From positions 1,860,001 through 1,924,000 of the forward strand of contig NZ_CP064032.1 in the NCBI RefSeq assembly GCF_049532905.1: DNA of 64,000 nt, read 5' to 3'. The notes below the pieces were generated by a model. The model saw nothing but the letters and a program-made list of their open reading frames with translations, had not been told where the DNA came from and did no database searches. Source of the DNA: Dyella_B nitratireducens. Its GTDB lineage: Bacteria; Pseudomonadota; Gammaproteobacteria; Xanthomonadales; Rhodanobacteraceae. This document shows positions 1-10,084 of the stretch, piece after piece (the first letter of the stretch is position 1; every line of letters starts with the position of its first letter). A program made the translations under genes and the position numbers.

Positions 1-2364
1 GGCCAATGCTGGTCATACGGTGTCGACATATCGGTCGGCCAACTGGATCACCGGCAGCGCAAGCAGCGCGTGCGGCTGCCGACGTATCCATTCGAGCGCA
101 AGCGCCATTGGATCGATGCACCAAGCGCTTCCAATGCACCGCCCGCAGCAGTGGTATCGAACGTCATCACGCTTCCCGTGCGATCCGAATTCGCCGCGAC
201 GGCTACCACACCTCTCAACCTCATTCCGGAGGCCACCATGGCCCCTGCCCCGTCGACTACATCCACACGCGCGACGCGCCTGATCGCCCAACTCAGCGCA
301 CTGTTCGAAGACGTTGCCGGCACCGAATTCGACGGTGTGGACCCGAGCACGCATTTCGTCGAACTCGGCCTCGATTCCCTGTCGCTGACCCAGGTGGCCT
401 TGCAGCTGCAGAAAACCTTTGCGCTGAAGATCACCTTCCGCGAATTGATGGAATCGCATTCCTCGTTCGGAAGCCTTGCCCAGCATATCGACCGGCTGTT
501 GCCGCCCGAAGCCGAAGCAGTCGCCACCGCGGCCGACGCAGCCGTCGCCACGACGCCCGCCGCACCTGCCGCCACGACCAGTCAGGTATCCGTCATGTCC
601 CTACCCGCGAATGGTGGATTGATCCAAGACGTGATCCAGCAGCAGATGCTGATCATGCAGCAGCAATTGGCCTTGCTCGCACATGCGGGCAACCCGGCGC
701 CGGCAACGGCACCGGTGGCCACAGCCGTTGCACCGCCGCCACCATCGGTTGAGGCGCGGCCGGCCGTGCAGGCCGCCGATACGCCGCCGGACGAAGAGGC
801 CGCGCTCGCGCATACGACCTACGACGTCAAAAAGGCGTTCGGCGCGATCGCACGCATCCATTCTGGCTCCACCGAGCTGACCGGTCGCCAGCGCGCTCGC
901 CTGGATGCCTTCATGCGCCGCTACATCGAGCGCACGCGCCGATCGAAGGCGTACACGCAGGAACATCGTCCGCACCTGGCCGATCCGCGCGTGGTCAACG
1001 GGTTCCGGCCGTTGCTGAAGGAAATCATCTACCAGATCGTGATCGAACGCTCCAAAGGTTCGAAGGTGTGGGATCTGGACGGCCATGAATACGTCGATGC
1101 GCTGAATGGCTTCGGCATGAATCTGTTCGGCTGGCAGCCGGATTTCGTGCTGGATGCCGTGCGCAAACAGCTCGACCTGGGCTATGAAATTGGCCCGCAA
1201 CATCCGCTGGCCGGCGTCGTCGCCAAACAGGTCTGCGAGCTCACCGGATTCGACCGCGCCGCGCTATGCAACACCGGATCCGAAGCGGTGATGGGAACCG
1301 TGCGCGTGGCGCGCACCGTCACCGGCCGCGACACGCTGGTGATCTTTACCGGCTCGTATCACGGCATCTTCGACGAAGTGATCGTGCGCGGCACGAAAAA
1401 ACTGCGCTCGGTACCAGCTGCTCCAGGCATTCTGCGCAACACCGCCGAGCATGTACTGGTGCTCGACTACGGTACGCCCGAATCGCTCGCGATCATCCGC
1501 GAGCGCGCCGCATCGATTGCCGCCGTGCTGGTCGAGCCGGTGCAGAGTCGTCGCCCCGATTTCCAGCCGCGCGAGTTCCTGCAGGAATTGCGCGCCATCA
1601 CCAGCGACGCCGGTGCCTTGCTGATCTTCGACGAAGTCGTCACCGGCTTCCGCTCGCACCCACGTGGCGCGCAGGCGGTGCTCGGCATCGATGCCGACCT
1701 GGCCTCCTATGGCAAGGTCGTCGGCGGCGGCTTCCCGATCGGCGTCATCGCGGGCAAGCGCAAATACATGGATGCGCTCGACGGCGGCGGCTGGCAATTC
1801 GGCGATGCATCGATTCCGACGGTCGGCGTCACCTATTTCGCCGGCACCTTCGTGCGCCATCCGCTTGCGCTCGCCGCCGCCCATGCGGTGCTCGATCACC
1901 TCAAGACATCGGGTGCCGCTTTGCAGGAGCGTCTCAACGCGCGTACCACATCGCTGGCCGATGAGCTGAACACGTTCTGCGCAGACGCGGGTGCACCAAT
2001 CAAGGTGACTCATTTTGCGTCCGTATGGAAAACCAACTTCCTGGAAGACCATCCGCTGCAGGATTTGCTGTTCGCGATGATGCGCAGCCGCGGCATCCAT
2101 ATCCTCGACAACTTCCCCTGCTTTTTCACCACCGCACATGGCGAAGAGGATTTCGTTGCGATCGCCAGGGCGTTCAAGGATTCCGTACTCGAACTGCAGG
2201 AAGCCGAGTTCCTGCCCCGCCGCAAAAAGGCCGAAGCGCGTCCGCTGGATGCCGCCAACCCACCCGTTGCCGGCGCACGCCTCGGCAAAGACGAGGAAGG
2301 CAAACCGACCTGGTTCGTGCCCAATCCCGACGCACCGGGCAAGTACATGAAACTGAGCGCATGA
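1..2364 (+). CDS. PKS C-terminal part: AT end, ACP and class III aminotransferase (5' truncated by window)
   Basis: The reading frame is open from base 1, so the gene begins upstream. The first residues carry LPTYPFERKRHW, the sequence that normally closes a PKS acyltransferase domain. An acyl carrier protein follows, with phosphopantetheine Ser in GLDSLSL (codon at 376), then an Ala/Pro/Thr-rich linker. From about base 820 there is a PLP aminotransferase of the glutamate-1-semialdehyde type, with LIFDEVVTGFR and the PLP-binding Lys in SYGKVVGGG (codon 1714). ACP-aminotransferase fusions in mycosubtilin/iturin-type synthases convert a beta-keto acyl thioester into a beta-amino acyl thioester; I infer the same here. 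The NRPS starts 10 bases downstream behind an AGGAG site, so the chain presumably passes to its first condensation domain. Upstream KS and AT domains cannot be seen. Confidence 0.9.
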   Translation, partial: GQCWSYGVDISVGQLDHRQRKQRVRLPTYPFERKRHWIDAPSASNAPPAAVVSNVITLPVRSEFAATATTPLNLIPEATMAPAPSTTSTRATRLIAQLSALFEDVAGTEFDGVDPSTHFVELGLDSLSLTQVALQLQKTFALKITFRELMESHSSFGSLAQHIDRLLPPEAEAVATAADAAVATTPAAPAATTSQVSVMSLPANGGLIQDVIQQQMLIMQQQLALLAHAGNPAPATAPVATAVAPPPPSVEARPAVQAADTPPDEEAALAHTTYDVKKAFGAIARIHSGSTELTGRQRARLDAFMRRYIERTRRSKAYTQEHRPHLADPRVVNGFRPLLKEIIYQIVIERSKGSKVWDLDGHEYVDALNGFGMNLFGWQPDFVLDAVRKQLDLGYEIGPQHPLAGVVAKQVCELTGFDRAALCNTGSEAVMGTVRVARTVTGRDTLVIFTGSYHGIFDEVIVRGTKKLRSVPAAPGILRNTAEHVLVLDYGTPESLAIIRERAASIAAVLVEPVQSRRPDFQPREFLQELRAITSDAGALLIFDEVVTGFRSHPRGAQAVLGIDADLASYGKVVGGGFPIGVIAGKRKYMDALDGGGWQFGDASIPTVGVTYFAGTFVRHPLALAAAHAVLDHLKTSGAALQERLNARTTSLADELNTFCADAGAPIKVTHFASVWKTNFLEDHPLQDLLFAMMRSRGIHILDNFPCFFTTAHGEEDFVAIARAFKDSVLELQEAEFLPRRKKAEARPLDAANPPVAGARLGKDEEGKPTWFVPNPDAPGKYMKLSA

Positions 2365-2374
2365 GGAGCATGCC

Positions 2375-5300
2375 ATGAATGCCAGCGATGTGAGCATGAT
2401 CTCCACGGCGGTCGACTACGATCCGTTTGCCGATGCCGCACTCGCGCGTGTCGTGCCCGCGACGGCATCGCAGCGCGAGATATGGCTGGCCGCGAAACTC
2501 GAGCAGGAAGCCTCGCTCGCCTATAACGAATCGGTGTCGATACGGCTATCCGGCGAGCTGGACGTTGCCGCCCTGCAGGCAGCGCTGCAAGGCGTGGTCG
2601 ATCGGCATGAAGCACTGCGTGCCACCTTAAGCGCAGACGGCAACGAGCTTTGCATCGCCACCCACCTGGCGCTGGACTGCGTCGTCAACGATCTGTCCGG
2701 GCTGGATGAAACCGCACGCAACGGAAAAATGTCCGCCGCGCTCAACCTGGCCGTCGGTACGCCGTTCGATCTGGAGCACGGCCCGCTGGTGCGCGCCCAT
2801 CTGCTTAAGCTTGGCGCACACGAACACTTGCTCATCTTTACGGCGCACCACATCGTCTGCGATGGCTGGTCGTTCGGCGTGATCGTGCGTGATCTCGCCG
2901 CGTTGTACGCGCAACAGCTGGGTCAAGGCGAAGGCCCCACGCCGGCGGACGCCTTCACGGACTACGCCGTCGCCGAAACGGCACGCGCACACACCGATGG
3001 CGGCCACGACGACGAGCAGTACTGGCTGAGCCGATTCAGTGGCGCATTGCCGTCACTGGATCTTCCCACCGACAGCGCGCGCCGCCGTCATCGCAGCTTT
3101 GCCTCGCAACGCGAAGACCGCACGCTGGATGCCGCCCTGATCGCCGACATCAAGCGCATGGGAGCGAAGCGCGGCGCGAGCTTCTATGCGACGCTGCTGG
3201 CCGCCTTCAGCGCCCTGCTGCATCGGTTGACCGTCCAGGACGATGTGGTCGTCGGCATTCCCAGCGCCGGACAAGCGATCGACGGGCGGCAGCATCTGGT
3301 CGGCCATTGCGTCAACGTGCTGCCATTGCGCACCGCGATCGACGCGCAAGCTTCGTTCGCCACCGTGCTCGACCAATGTCGTGGCGATCTGCTCGATGCA
3401 TTCGAACATCGGCAATACACGCTCGGCAGCTTGCTTGCGCGATTGGCGATGCCGCGCGATCCAGGCCGGCTACCGTTGGTCAGCGTGCTGTTCAACCTGG
3501 ATCAGGCACTGGACGAACGTACCGTCTCCTTCCCCGGCCTGCGTTTCGAATTCTCCGGAAACGCGCGTGCATTCGAAAATTTCGAGCTATTCGTCAATGC
3601 GGTGCAAGTCGGCGATGGCCTGCGATTGGAATGCCAATACAACAGCGACCTGTTCCGTGGCGAAACGATCCAGTGCTGGCTCGATGCATACGAAACCCTG
3701 CTGCGCCGTGCCGTCGCAACACCCGAGGCAGCCGTGCAGGAACTCGACCTGCTGTCAGAAGCTGCGCAGCGCGGCATCGCGACGCTGCAGCCGGCCAGCA
3801 CGCCGTATCCGGAGCAAAGGCTCGCACACGACTATTTTGAGCAACAGGTTGACCGCGTCCCGCACAACGCCGCGGTACGGCATGGCGCAAGGCAGCTGAG
3901 CTATGCCCAGTTGGACGCCCGCGCCAATCAGCTCGCGCGGGTCCTGCGCGATCGCGGCGTCGGTCGCGGCAAACTGGTCGGCATTGCGCTGGCGCGCAAG
4001 GTGGACATGCTGGCGGCCGTACTCGCCGTGCTCAAGGCCGGTGCCGGCTATGTGCCGCTCGATCCGCAGTTTCCCGCCGACCGCCTGGCGTTCATGGCCG
4101 AAGATGCTGCCCTGGCCATGCTCATCGTCGATGACATCGCGCCACCCGCTTTTGAATTCCCTGCTTCGCGTGTGCTGTCACTGAAGCGCGATGCACATGA
4201 GATCGAATTGGCTTTCGCCACGCGCTTGCCGCGCGACGGCTCGGAAGCAACGCCCGACTCCGTGGCCTATGTCATTTTCACGTCCGGCTCGACCGGACGG
4301 CCCAAGGGCGTGCGCGTCCCGCATCGCACGACATCGAATTTCCTCACCAGCATGCAAGGCGTGCCGGGCATCGCTGAAGATGATCGGCTGGTTGCCGTCA
4401 CGACGCTGTCGTTCGATATCGCCTTCATGGAATTGATGCTGCCGTTGAGCGTTGGCGCCGAGGTCGTCATTGCCGATCGTGACGACGTCCGCGACGGCGC
4501 CGCCCTGCGCAAGCTGGTGGAGCAAAGCGGCGCAACCATGATGCAGGCCACCCCTTCCGGCTGGCGCATCCTGATCGAGGCAGGCTGGCAAGGGCGCGAA
4601 CGTTTTCGCGCCGTATCCGGCGGCGAGCCGCTGGCGGTCGATCTTGCCGAAGCGCTGCTGCAGCGCTGCAGCGACGTCTGGAACGGCTACGGCCCCACCG
4701 AAACCACGGTCTATTCGACGTATTGGCGGGTCGACCATCCGCGCTCCGGCATTTTCATCGGCCGTCCGATCGCCAATACCCAGGTGCACATCCTGGACGA
4801 GCGACGCGCGCCCTGCCCGCTGGGCGTGCCGGGTGAAATCTACATTGGCGGCGCCGGCGTCACGCTGGGCTATTTGAATCGCCCCGAGCTCGATGCCGAA
4901 CGTTTCCTGCCCGACCCGTTCGCAGGACGGAACGACGCACGCATGTATCGCACCGGCGACCGTGGCCGCTGGCTGTCCAACGGCATGCTCGAACATCTGG
5001 GACGGCTGGACTTCCAGGTGAAGGTGCGTGGCTATCGCATCGAACTGGGCGAAATCGAAGCCGTGCTTGCCGATGTACCCGAGGTCGACCGCGCCGTCGT
5101 GATGGCACGCGAGGACCGTCCGGGCGACGTCCGGCTCGTCGCTTACGTCGTGCTGCGCGAAGACGCGGATTTCGACGAAACGACGCTGCGTGACCGGCTC
5201 AAGCAGCGCCTGCCGGACTACATGCTGCCGCAGCACATCATCCCGCTCAGTGCGATCCCACTGCTGCCGAACGGCAAGACCGATCGCAAGGCATTGCCCG

Positions 5301-8300
5301 CGCCGCAAATACATTCGGTCGCGTCGGAAACGGCGCGCATCGCACCACGCAACGACGACGAGCGCCGCGTGGCGGCGGCCATGGAAAGTGTTTTGTCGCT
5401 GCCGGATCTCGACGTACGCGACGACTTCTTCGCCCTCGGCGGCCATTCCTTGCTGGCAGCGCAGCTCACCGCCCGCTTGAACCGCGAGTTCGGCATCACC
5501 TTGTCGTTCCGCACCTTGTTCGATGCACCGACAATTGCCGCGCTTGCCGCGGCGATCCAGGCACAGGTAGCCAGCGGGGCTACGCCTGCCGCACAACCCA
5601 TCGCCCAGCGCGCGGATCAAAGCCGCGCACCGCTGTCGCTGATGCAGAGCCGCTTGTGGTCGCTGGAAGAACTGCAACCCGGTCGCGTGACGTATAACGC
5701 ACCCTCCGCGCATCGCTTGCGCGGTCATCTCGACGAGGCGGCATTCCAGCTTGCGCTGCAAGCTTTGATACAGCGCCAACCGATCTTGCGCACGGCGTTC
5801 CGCCGCGATGGCCATGGCGTCGAGCAGATCGTCGCCGCCTACCTCGACGTGCCGCTGTTCCCCGCCGAAGACCTTTCCGGCGTGGCGGAGAGCGAGCGGG
5901 AATCCGAGCTGATGAAGCGCCTGCAGGCGCTTACCGATACGCCGTTCGATCTCACCCAGGCGCCGCTGTTCAGTGCTCGCATGTTCCGCCTGGGCGACGA
6001 CGACCACGTATTTTTCTTCATGCCCCACCACATCATCTGGGATGGCTGGTCGTTCGACATTCTGTATGCCGAACTGTCGTCGTTGTATCGGGCGTTCACG
6101 GAAGGCGCGCCATCGCCGCTGGCGCCGCTGCCTGTCAGCTACGGCGATTTCGCCGTCTGGCATACGCAATGGCTGGAGGGGCCGCAGTTCCAGACACAGC
6201 TTGCGTACTGGCGCGAGCGCCTGGCGAAGATGGCGGACATTCGCGCCTTGCCCACCGATCAGCCGAGGCGGCCGGGCATGTCCGGCATCGGCCGTACCGA
6301 ATGGATCCGTGTGCCCAAGCAGGCGACCGATGCGATGCACGACGTCGCGCGCGCCGCCGATGCCACGCTCAACATGACCTTGCTGGCGCTGTATTACGTA
6401 TTGCTCAGCGGCATGGCCGGCGAGAGCGATCTGGTGGTCGGCACGCCGGTGCGTGCGCGCAACCAGACCGAAGTCGAATCGGTGATGGGTTATTTCAATA
6501 ATCTGTTGCCGTTACACATCCATGTTGATACGGCGCTTTCGTTTATCGATTTCGTTCGTTACGTCAAATGCGCGGCGATCGAAAGCTTCGGCCATCCGGA
6601 TGTACCGCTGGAATACCTGCAACGGGAGTTGCGCGTTGGCGCCGGCAGTGGCGCGGTGCTCTACCAGGCGCTGTTTTCGTTCCAGGATGCGCGGCAACGC
6701 ATCGTCGACTGGGGCGGGCTGGCGCACGAACAAATCCTGCTGTTCCAGAGCGGCGCCACGGAAGACCTGGGCCTGTGGTTCCTGGAGAGCAACAAGGGCA
6801 TGGTCGGTGGCGTCACCTATAACGCCGACATTCTGCAAGCCGAAACAGCTCGCCTGCTGCGTGATCGCTACCTGGCCATGATGGCGCGCGTCAGCGGGGA
6901 CCCGCGGCAACGCATCAGCTCGCTCACCGCCATCGGCGATGCCGAGCTGGCGCAGGAGCAGGCCTGGAACGCAACGTCCGTAGCCGTGAATCTGCCGAAC
7001 AGCGTGCCGGCCATGTTCGAACGGCAAGCCGACCGAGCACCGGAAAAAACGGCGCTGACCTTCGGCAGCTGGGGGACGCGCTACCTGGATATCGAGCAAC
7101 GCGCCAACCGTATCGCCCATTGCCTGCGTGCACGCGGCGCAAGCACCGGCACGGTCATCGGGCTTTGCGCGGAGCCCGGGATTAACCGATTGGCCGGCAT
7201 GCTGGGAATCCTCAAGGCCGGCAGCGTCTGCGTGCTGCTGGATGCCACCGATCCGGCCGCACGCCTGAAGGAGATCATTGCCGATGCGCGCATCAGTCTG
7301 CTGGTCGGCGACAGCGCGCTGGAGAGCGCACTGCAATGGCCACGCGCGCAAGCCTTGTGGTTCGACGCGGACACGGTCGAGATCATCGGTGCCGCGAGCG
7401 ATCGCAGCGCGTTGGCGATGCAAGACGTCGGCGACCATGTCGCGATCGTCGCCTACGTGCCCGATGCTGACGGCCGGCCCTGCGGCGCGGGATTTACGCA
7501 TCGTGCGATCGCCAATGCGTTGCACGGGTTGCAGGATTCGCTCGCCTTGTCGGCAGACGACCGCATCCTTGCGACAGCCTCACCCGCGACGAGCGACGCC
7601 ATCATCGAAAACCTGCTGCCGATGGCGCTTGGTGCCGAATTGATTCTTGCCGGCCAACGCGAGGCACGCGATGGCGAAGCCCTGATCAAATTGACGCAGA
7701 ACCATCAGGCAAGCCTGATGTTCGCCGCCCCCGACGCGTGGCAGTCGATGCTTTCTACGAACTGGACGGGCCGCATGGCCATGAAGACTGTTTGCATCGA
7801 TGGCCGGCCCACGCCCGAGCTGGCGGTAAAACTGGCCGAATGCTGCGCCGGCATCTGGAATGTATCGGGCTCCGCCGATGGTGCACTGGCGATGTCCTGC
7901 GGTCGCATCGAACGGCCGGCAGAAAGTCTGCACAGTGGCCGGCCACTCGCAAATACCGCCGTCTGGATTCTCGATGGCCAGCAGCAGCCTTGCCCGATCG
8001 GTGCCATCGGCGAAATCCACGTTGGCGGCGTATCGCTCAGCCAACCATTCGGCATGCGTGCTACAGCGCATGACCATGGCGCCGTGACGGCGTCCATCAT
8101 GTCGGCGGACATGCGCTTGCAACGCACGCACCGCCGCGGACGGTGGCTGGTGAGCGGCAACATCCAGGAAATGGGCCGCACCGACCGCCGTGAGCGCATT
8201 CACGGCCGGGAGGCCGACCTGGCGACCACCGAAGCCGAACTGCTCAGCCAGCCCTGGGTCAGTCGTGCCGTCGCCGTAGCGCGCATGAATCAGCTTGGCG

Positions 8301-8809
8301 GCGCGCACATCGATGCCTATGTCGTTGCCGCCCCCGGGCATGCGCTTGATGCCAACCGGCTGGTGGCTGACCTGGCTGCCGCGCTACCTGCGCACGAAGT
8401 ACCGCAGCACCTGATGTTCCTCGATGCCTTGCCCTTGATGGCCAACGGCGAGGTGGACACCGCCGCGCTGCCATTGCCGGCCGAGTCATCGGGCGACGAC
8501 AGCATCGAGGACAGCGCCACGCAACCAAAGACCGCCAATGAGCAGCTGCTTGCCAGCCTGTGGAAAGAACTGCTTGGCATCGCACGCGTTCGCACCAGCG
8601 ACAACTTCTTCGACATCGGCGGTCACTCGCTGATGGCGGTCGACATGGCCGCGCGCGTACAACGCCAGACCGGCATGTCGCTGAACCTGCTGGACATCGC
8701 CAACGGCACGCTCGGAACGCTGGCGGCAGGATTATCCGAAAGTGTGGCCAAGGAGCCGCCGCGCGCAACGCTCGGCTCACGCCTGGGTCATTGGTTCGGG
8801 CGCCGCTGA
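2375..8809 (+). CDS. Non-ribosomal peptide synthetase, C-A-T-C-A*-T, degenerate second A domain, no thioesterase
   Basis: A 2144-aa assembly line. C1 (about residues 25-450) has HHIVCDG; A1 (480-990) has intact core motifs FTSGSTGRPKG, GYGPTETT, YRTGD, KVRGYRIELGEIE and NGKTDRK; T1 has GGHSLLA near residue 1023. C2 (1090-1510) has HHIIWDG. The second A region (1545-2045) aligns in order but its motifs are eroded: AYVPDADGRPCG for A3, NVSGSADG for A5, LQRTHRRGR for A7, and NGEVDT for A10, where the catalytic Lys is absent. T2 (FFDIGGHSLMA, near 2082) is intact. A1 pocket residues read tentatively as D, I, M, V, G, G, V, Y; I make no substrate call. The protein ends soon after T2 without thioesterase or reductase, so release must occur in trans. 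It sits between the PKS-aminotransferase and polysaccharide genes in one direction. Confidence 0.93.
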   Translation: MNASDVSMISTAVDYDPFADAALARVVPATASQREIWLAAKLEQEASLAYNESVSIRLSGELDVAALQAALQGVVDRHEALRATLSADGNELCIATHLALDCVVNDLSGLDETARNGKMSAALNLAVGTPFDLEHGPLVRAHLLKLGAHEHLLIFTAHHIVCDGWSFGVIVRDLAALYAQQLGQGEGPTPADAFTDYAVAETARAHTDGGHDDEQYWLSRFSGALPSLDLPTDSARRRHRSFASQREDRTLDAALIADIKRMGAKRGASFYATLLAAFSALLHRLTVQDDVVVGIPSAGQAIDGRQHLVGHCVNVLPLRTAIDAQASFATVLDQCRGDLLDAFEHRQYTLGSLLARLAMPRDPGRLPLVSVLFNLDQALDERTVSFPGLRFEFSGNARAFENFELFVNAVQVGDGLRLECQYNSDLFRGETIQCWLDAYETLLRRAVATPEAAVQELDLLSEAAQRGIATLQPASTPYPEQRLAHDYFEQQVDRVPHNAAVRHGARQLSYAQLDARANQLARVLRDRGVGRGKLVGIALARKVDMLAAVLAVLKAGAGYVPLDPQFPADRLAFMAEDAALAMLIVDDIAPPAFEFPASRVLSLKRDAHEIELAFATRLPRDGSEATPDSVAYVIFTSGSTGRPKGVRVPHRTTSNFLTSMQGVPGIAEDDRLVAVTTLSFDIAFMELMLPLSVGAEVVIADRDDVRDGAALRKLVEQSGATMMQATPSGWRILIEAGWQGRERFRAVSGGEPLAVDLAEALLQRCSDVWNGYGPTETTVYSTYWRVDHPRSGIFIGRPIANTQVHILDERRAPCPLGVPGEIYIGGAGVTLGYLNRPELDAERFLPDPFAGRNDARMYRTGDRGRWLSNGMLEHLGRLDFQVKVRGYRIELGEIEAVLADVPEVDRAVVMAREDRPGDVRLVAYVVLREDADFDETTLRDRLKQRLPDYMLPQHIIPLSAIPLLPNGKTDRKALPAPQIHSVASETARIAPRNDDERRVAAAMESVLSLPDLDVRDDFFALGGHSLLAAQLTARLNREFGITLSFRTLFDAPTIAALAAAIQAQVASGATPAAQPIAQRADQSRAPLSLMQSRLWSLEELQPGRVTYNAPSAHRLRGHLDEAAFQLALQALIQRQPILRTAFRRDGHGVEQIVAAYLDVPLFPAEDLSGVAESERESELMKRLQALTDTPFDLTQAPLFSARMFRLGDDDHVFFFMPHHIIWDGWSFDILYAELSSLYRAFTEGAPSPLAPLPVSYGDFAVWHTQWLEGPQFQTQLAYWRERLAKMADIRALPTDQPRRPGMSGIGRTEWIRVPKQATDAMHDVARAADATLNMTLLALYYVLLSGMAGESDLVVGTPVRARNQTEVESVMGYFNNLLPLHIHVDTALSFIDFVRYVKCAAIESFGHPDVPLEYLQRELRVGAGSGAVLYQALFSFQDARQRIVDWGGLAHEQILLFQSGATEDLGLWFLESNKGMVGGVTYNADILQAETARLLRDRYLAMMARVSGDPRQRISSLTAIGDAELAQEQAWNATSVAVNLPNSVPAMFERQADRAPEKTALTFGSWGTRYLDIEQRANRIAHCLRARGASTGTVIGLCAEPGINRLAGMLGILKAGSVCVLLDATDPAARLKEIIADARISLLVGDSALESALQWPRAQALWFDADTVEIIGAASDRSALAMQDVGDHVAIVAYVPDADGRPCGAGFTHRAIANALHGLQDSLALSADDRILATASPATSDAIIENLLPMALGAELILAGQREARDGEALIKLTQNHQASLMFAAPDAWQSMLSTNWTGRMAMKTVCIDGRPTPELAVKLAECCAGIWNVSGSADGALAMSCGRIERPAESLHSGRPLANTAVWILDGQQQPCPIGAIGEIHVGGVSLSQPFGMRATAHDHGAVTASIMSADMRLQRTHRRGRWLVSGNIQEMGRTDRRERIHGREADLATTEAELLSQPWVSRAVAVARMNQLGGAHIDAYVVAAPGHALDANRLVADLAAALPAHEVPQHLMFLDALPLMANGEVDTAALPLPAESSGDDSIEDSATQPKTANEQLLASLWKELLGIARVRTSDNFFDIGGHSLMAVDMAARVQRQTGMSLNLLDIANGTLGTLAAGLSESVAKEPPRATLGSRLGHWFGRR

Positions 8810-8983
8810 CATGAGCATCGGTCCGGGGGGAACCGATACGAGGATCCGGGCCACGGCCGGCGGGCCGTCGCGTGCATGGCGATCGATCGCGTGCACGCCC
8901 AGCCGCCGCTGCGCCGGGCACGTCTTTTTCACCGTCGTCGCGCGCGCATCCGCGCGATGCGCTCACCACTGAGGACTCCATCC

Positions 8984-10084
8984 ATGTTGGCTCAGGAAGA
9001 AGGTCATGGCAGGGCATCCGGTATCCGTGGGCGGATGGCAGAACTGTGCTACAGCACCGGCGCACTGCATCCCTTGCAGCGCGTGCGCTCATGGTGGCAA
9101 AAAGATCTACGCATCCTGGCCTATCACCGGGTGATGCCGCTTCCCGATGCGGCCACGTTCGACTTCGATCTGGAATTGATCAGCACGACGCCGGAGCGCT
9201 TCCGCGCGCAGATGCTGCACGTGAAGCAACACTTCGTTCCGCTGCGCCTCAGCGACATCGCCGCCGCATTGAACACGGGTGCCACGCTGCCGCCGGATGC
9301 CGTGGCGATCACCTTCGACGATGGCTACGACGACAATTACCGCATCGCCTACCCCATCCTGCGCGAACTGAATATTCCGGCGACATTCTTCGTCTCGACC
9401 GGCCACATCGATACCGGCAAGCCATTCGGGTACGACTGGCTTGTGCACATGATCCTGCTTACCCGCGCACCGCGCCTGGTACTTCCGGAAATAGACATGG
9501 ATGTACCCATGCCGGGCGATCGCGATCTGCGGCGTTCGCTCGCGGGCACGGTGTTGAAGAACATGAAAAGCATCGATGCCATGGAACAGGAAGCGATGAT
9601 TGCGCGCCTGGAGAACGAGTGGCAGATGCCAAGCAACGTGCGGCCCGAAGATTGCCGCCCGATGACCTGGGACCAGGTCCGCGACATGCACGCCGCGGGC
9701 TTCGAGATCGGCTCGCATGGCGTGTATCACCGCATGCTGGCCAAGCTGCAGCGCGGGCGGATGGAGCACGAAGTGCGTCAATCCAAAGCGACGCTGGATC
9801 GCGAGCTTGGCGCTCCCGCCACCTTGATGTCCTATCCGGTCGGTGGCGATCGGGCCTTCGACAAGGCGGTCATGGACGCCACGCGCGATGCCGGTTTCCA
9901 GTTGGCCGTCTGCTACATCTGCGGCACCAATCCGCGGCCCGCATCCAACCGCTATGCGCTTCGCCGCCTTCCGGTCGAACGCATGATGGGTCCCGGCTGG
10001 TTCGCCGCCATGCTGACGTTGCCGAGCCTGGTCAGTTATCCCACCGCCAACCACGAATCGACGCACGAGCAGGTCCACGCCTGA
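8984..10084 (+). CDS. Polysaccharide deacetylase (NodB-like, CE4)
   Basis: Predicted to remove N- or O-acyl groups from a sugar polymer or lipid-linked intermediate. NodB motifs are visible: AITFDDGYDDN with the metal/catalytic Asp pair, GSHGVYHRML giving the HxxxH metal ligands, and a SYPVGG segment in the position of the arginine/proline motif. I chose ATG 8984 (366 aa) because GAGG lies 9 bases upstream; in-frame starts at 8876 and 8957 would only add an Arg-rich tail with no domain. No clear signal peptide is seen. The stop overlaps the next start (TGATG at 10082-10086), so it is translationally coupled with the ligase gene. It is one of two deacetylases in this operon. Confidence 0.85.
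   Translation: MLAQEEGHGRASGIRGRMAELCYSTGALHPLQRVRSWWQKDLRILAYHRVMPLPDAATFDFDLELISTTPERFRAQMLHVKQHFVPLRLSDIAAALNTGATLPPDAVAITFDDGYDDNYRIAYPILRELNIPATFFVSTGHIDTGKPFGYDWLVHMILLTRAPRLVLPEIDMDVPMPGDRDLRRSLAGTVLKNMKSIDAMEQEAMIARLENEWQMPSNVRPEDCRPMTWDQVRDMHAAGFEIGSHGVYHRMLAKLQRGRMEHEVRQSKATLDRELGAPATLMSYPVGGDRAFDKAVMDATRDAGFQLAVCYICGTNPRPASNRYALRRLPVERMMGPGWFAAMLTLPSLVSYPTANHESTHEQVHA

Noticed and set aside
4178..6340. 720-codon open frame on the minus strand inside the NRPS gene
   Set aside because: It mirrors high-GC codon structure of the real NRPS frame, has no recognisable domain and is rich in Arg, His and Gln, as expected for an antisense shadow.
8811..8972. Small frame just after the NRPS (MSIGPGGTD...)
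   Set aside because: No motif, Arg/Ala/Ser-rich, no typical carrier or MbtH-like sequence; MbtH would show conserved Trp-containing motifs that are absent.
8876..8983. 5' extension of the first deacetylase
   Set aside because: Arg-rich, no homology; the ribosome site favours ATG 8984.
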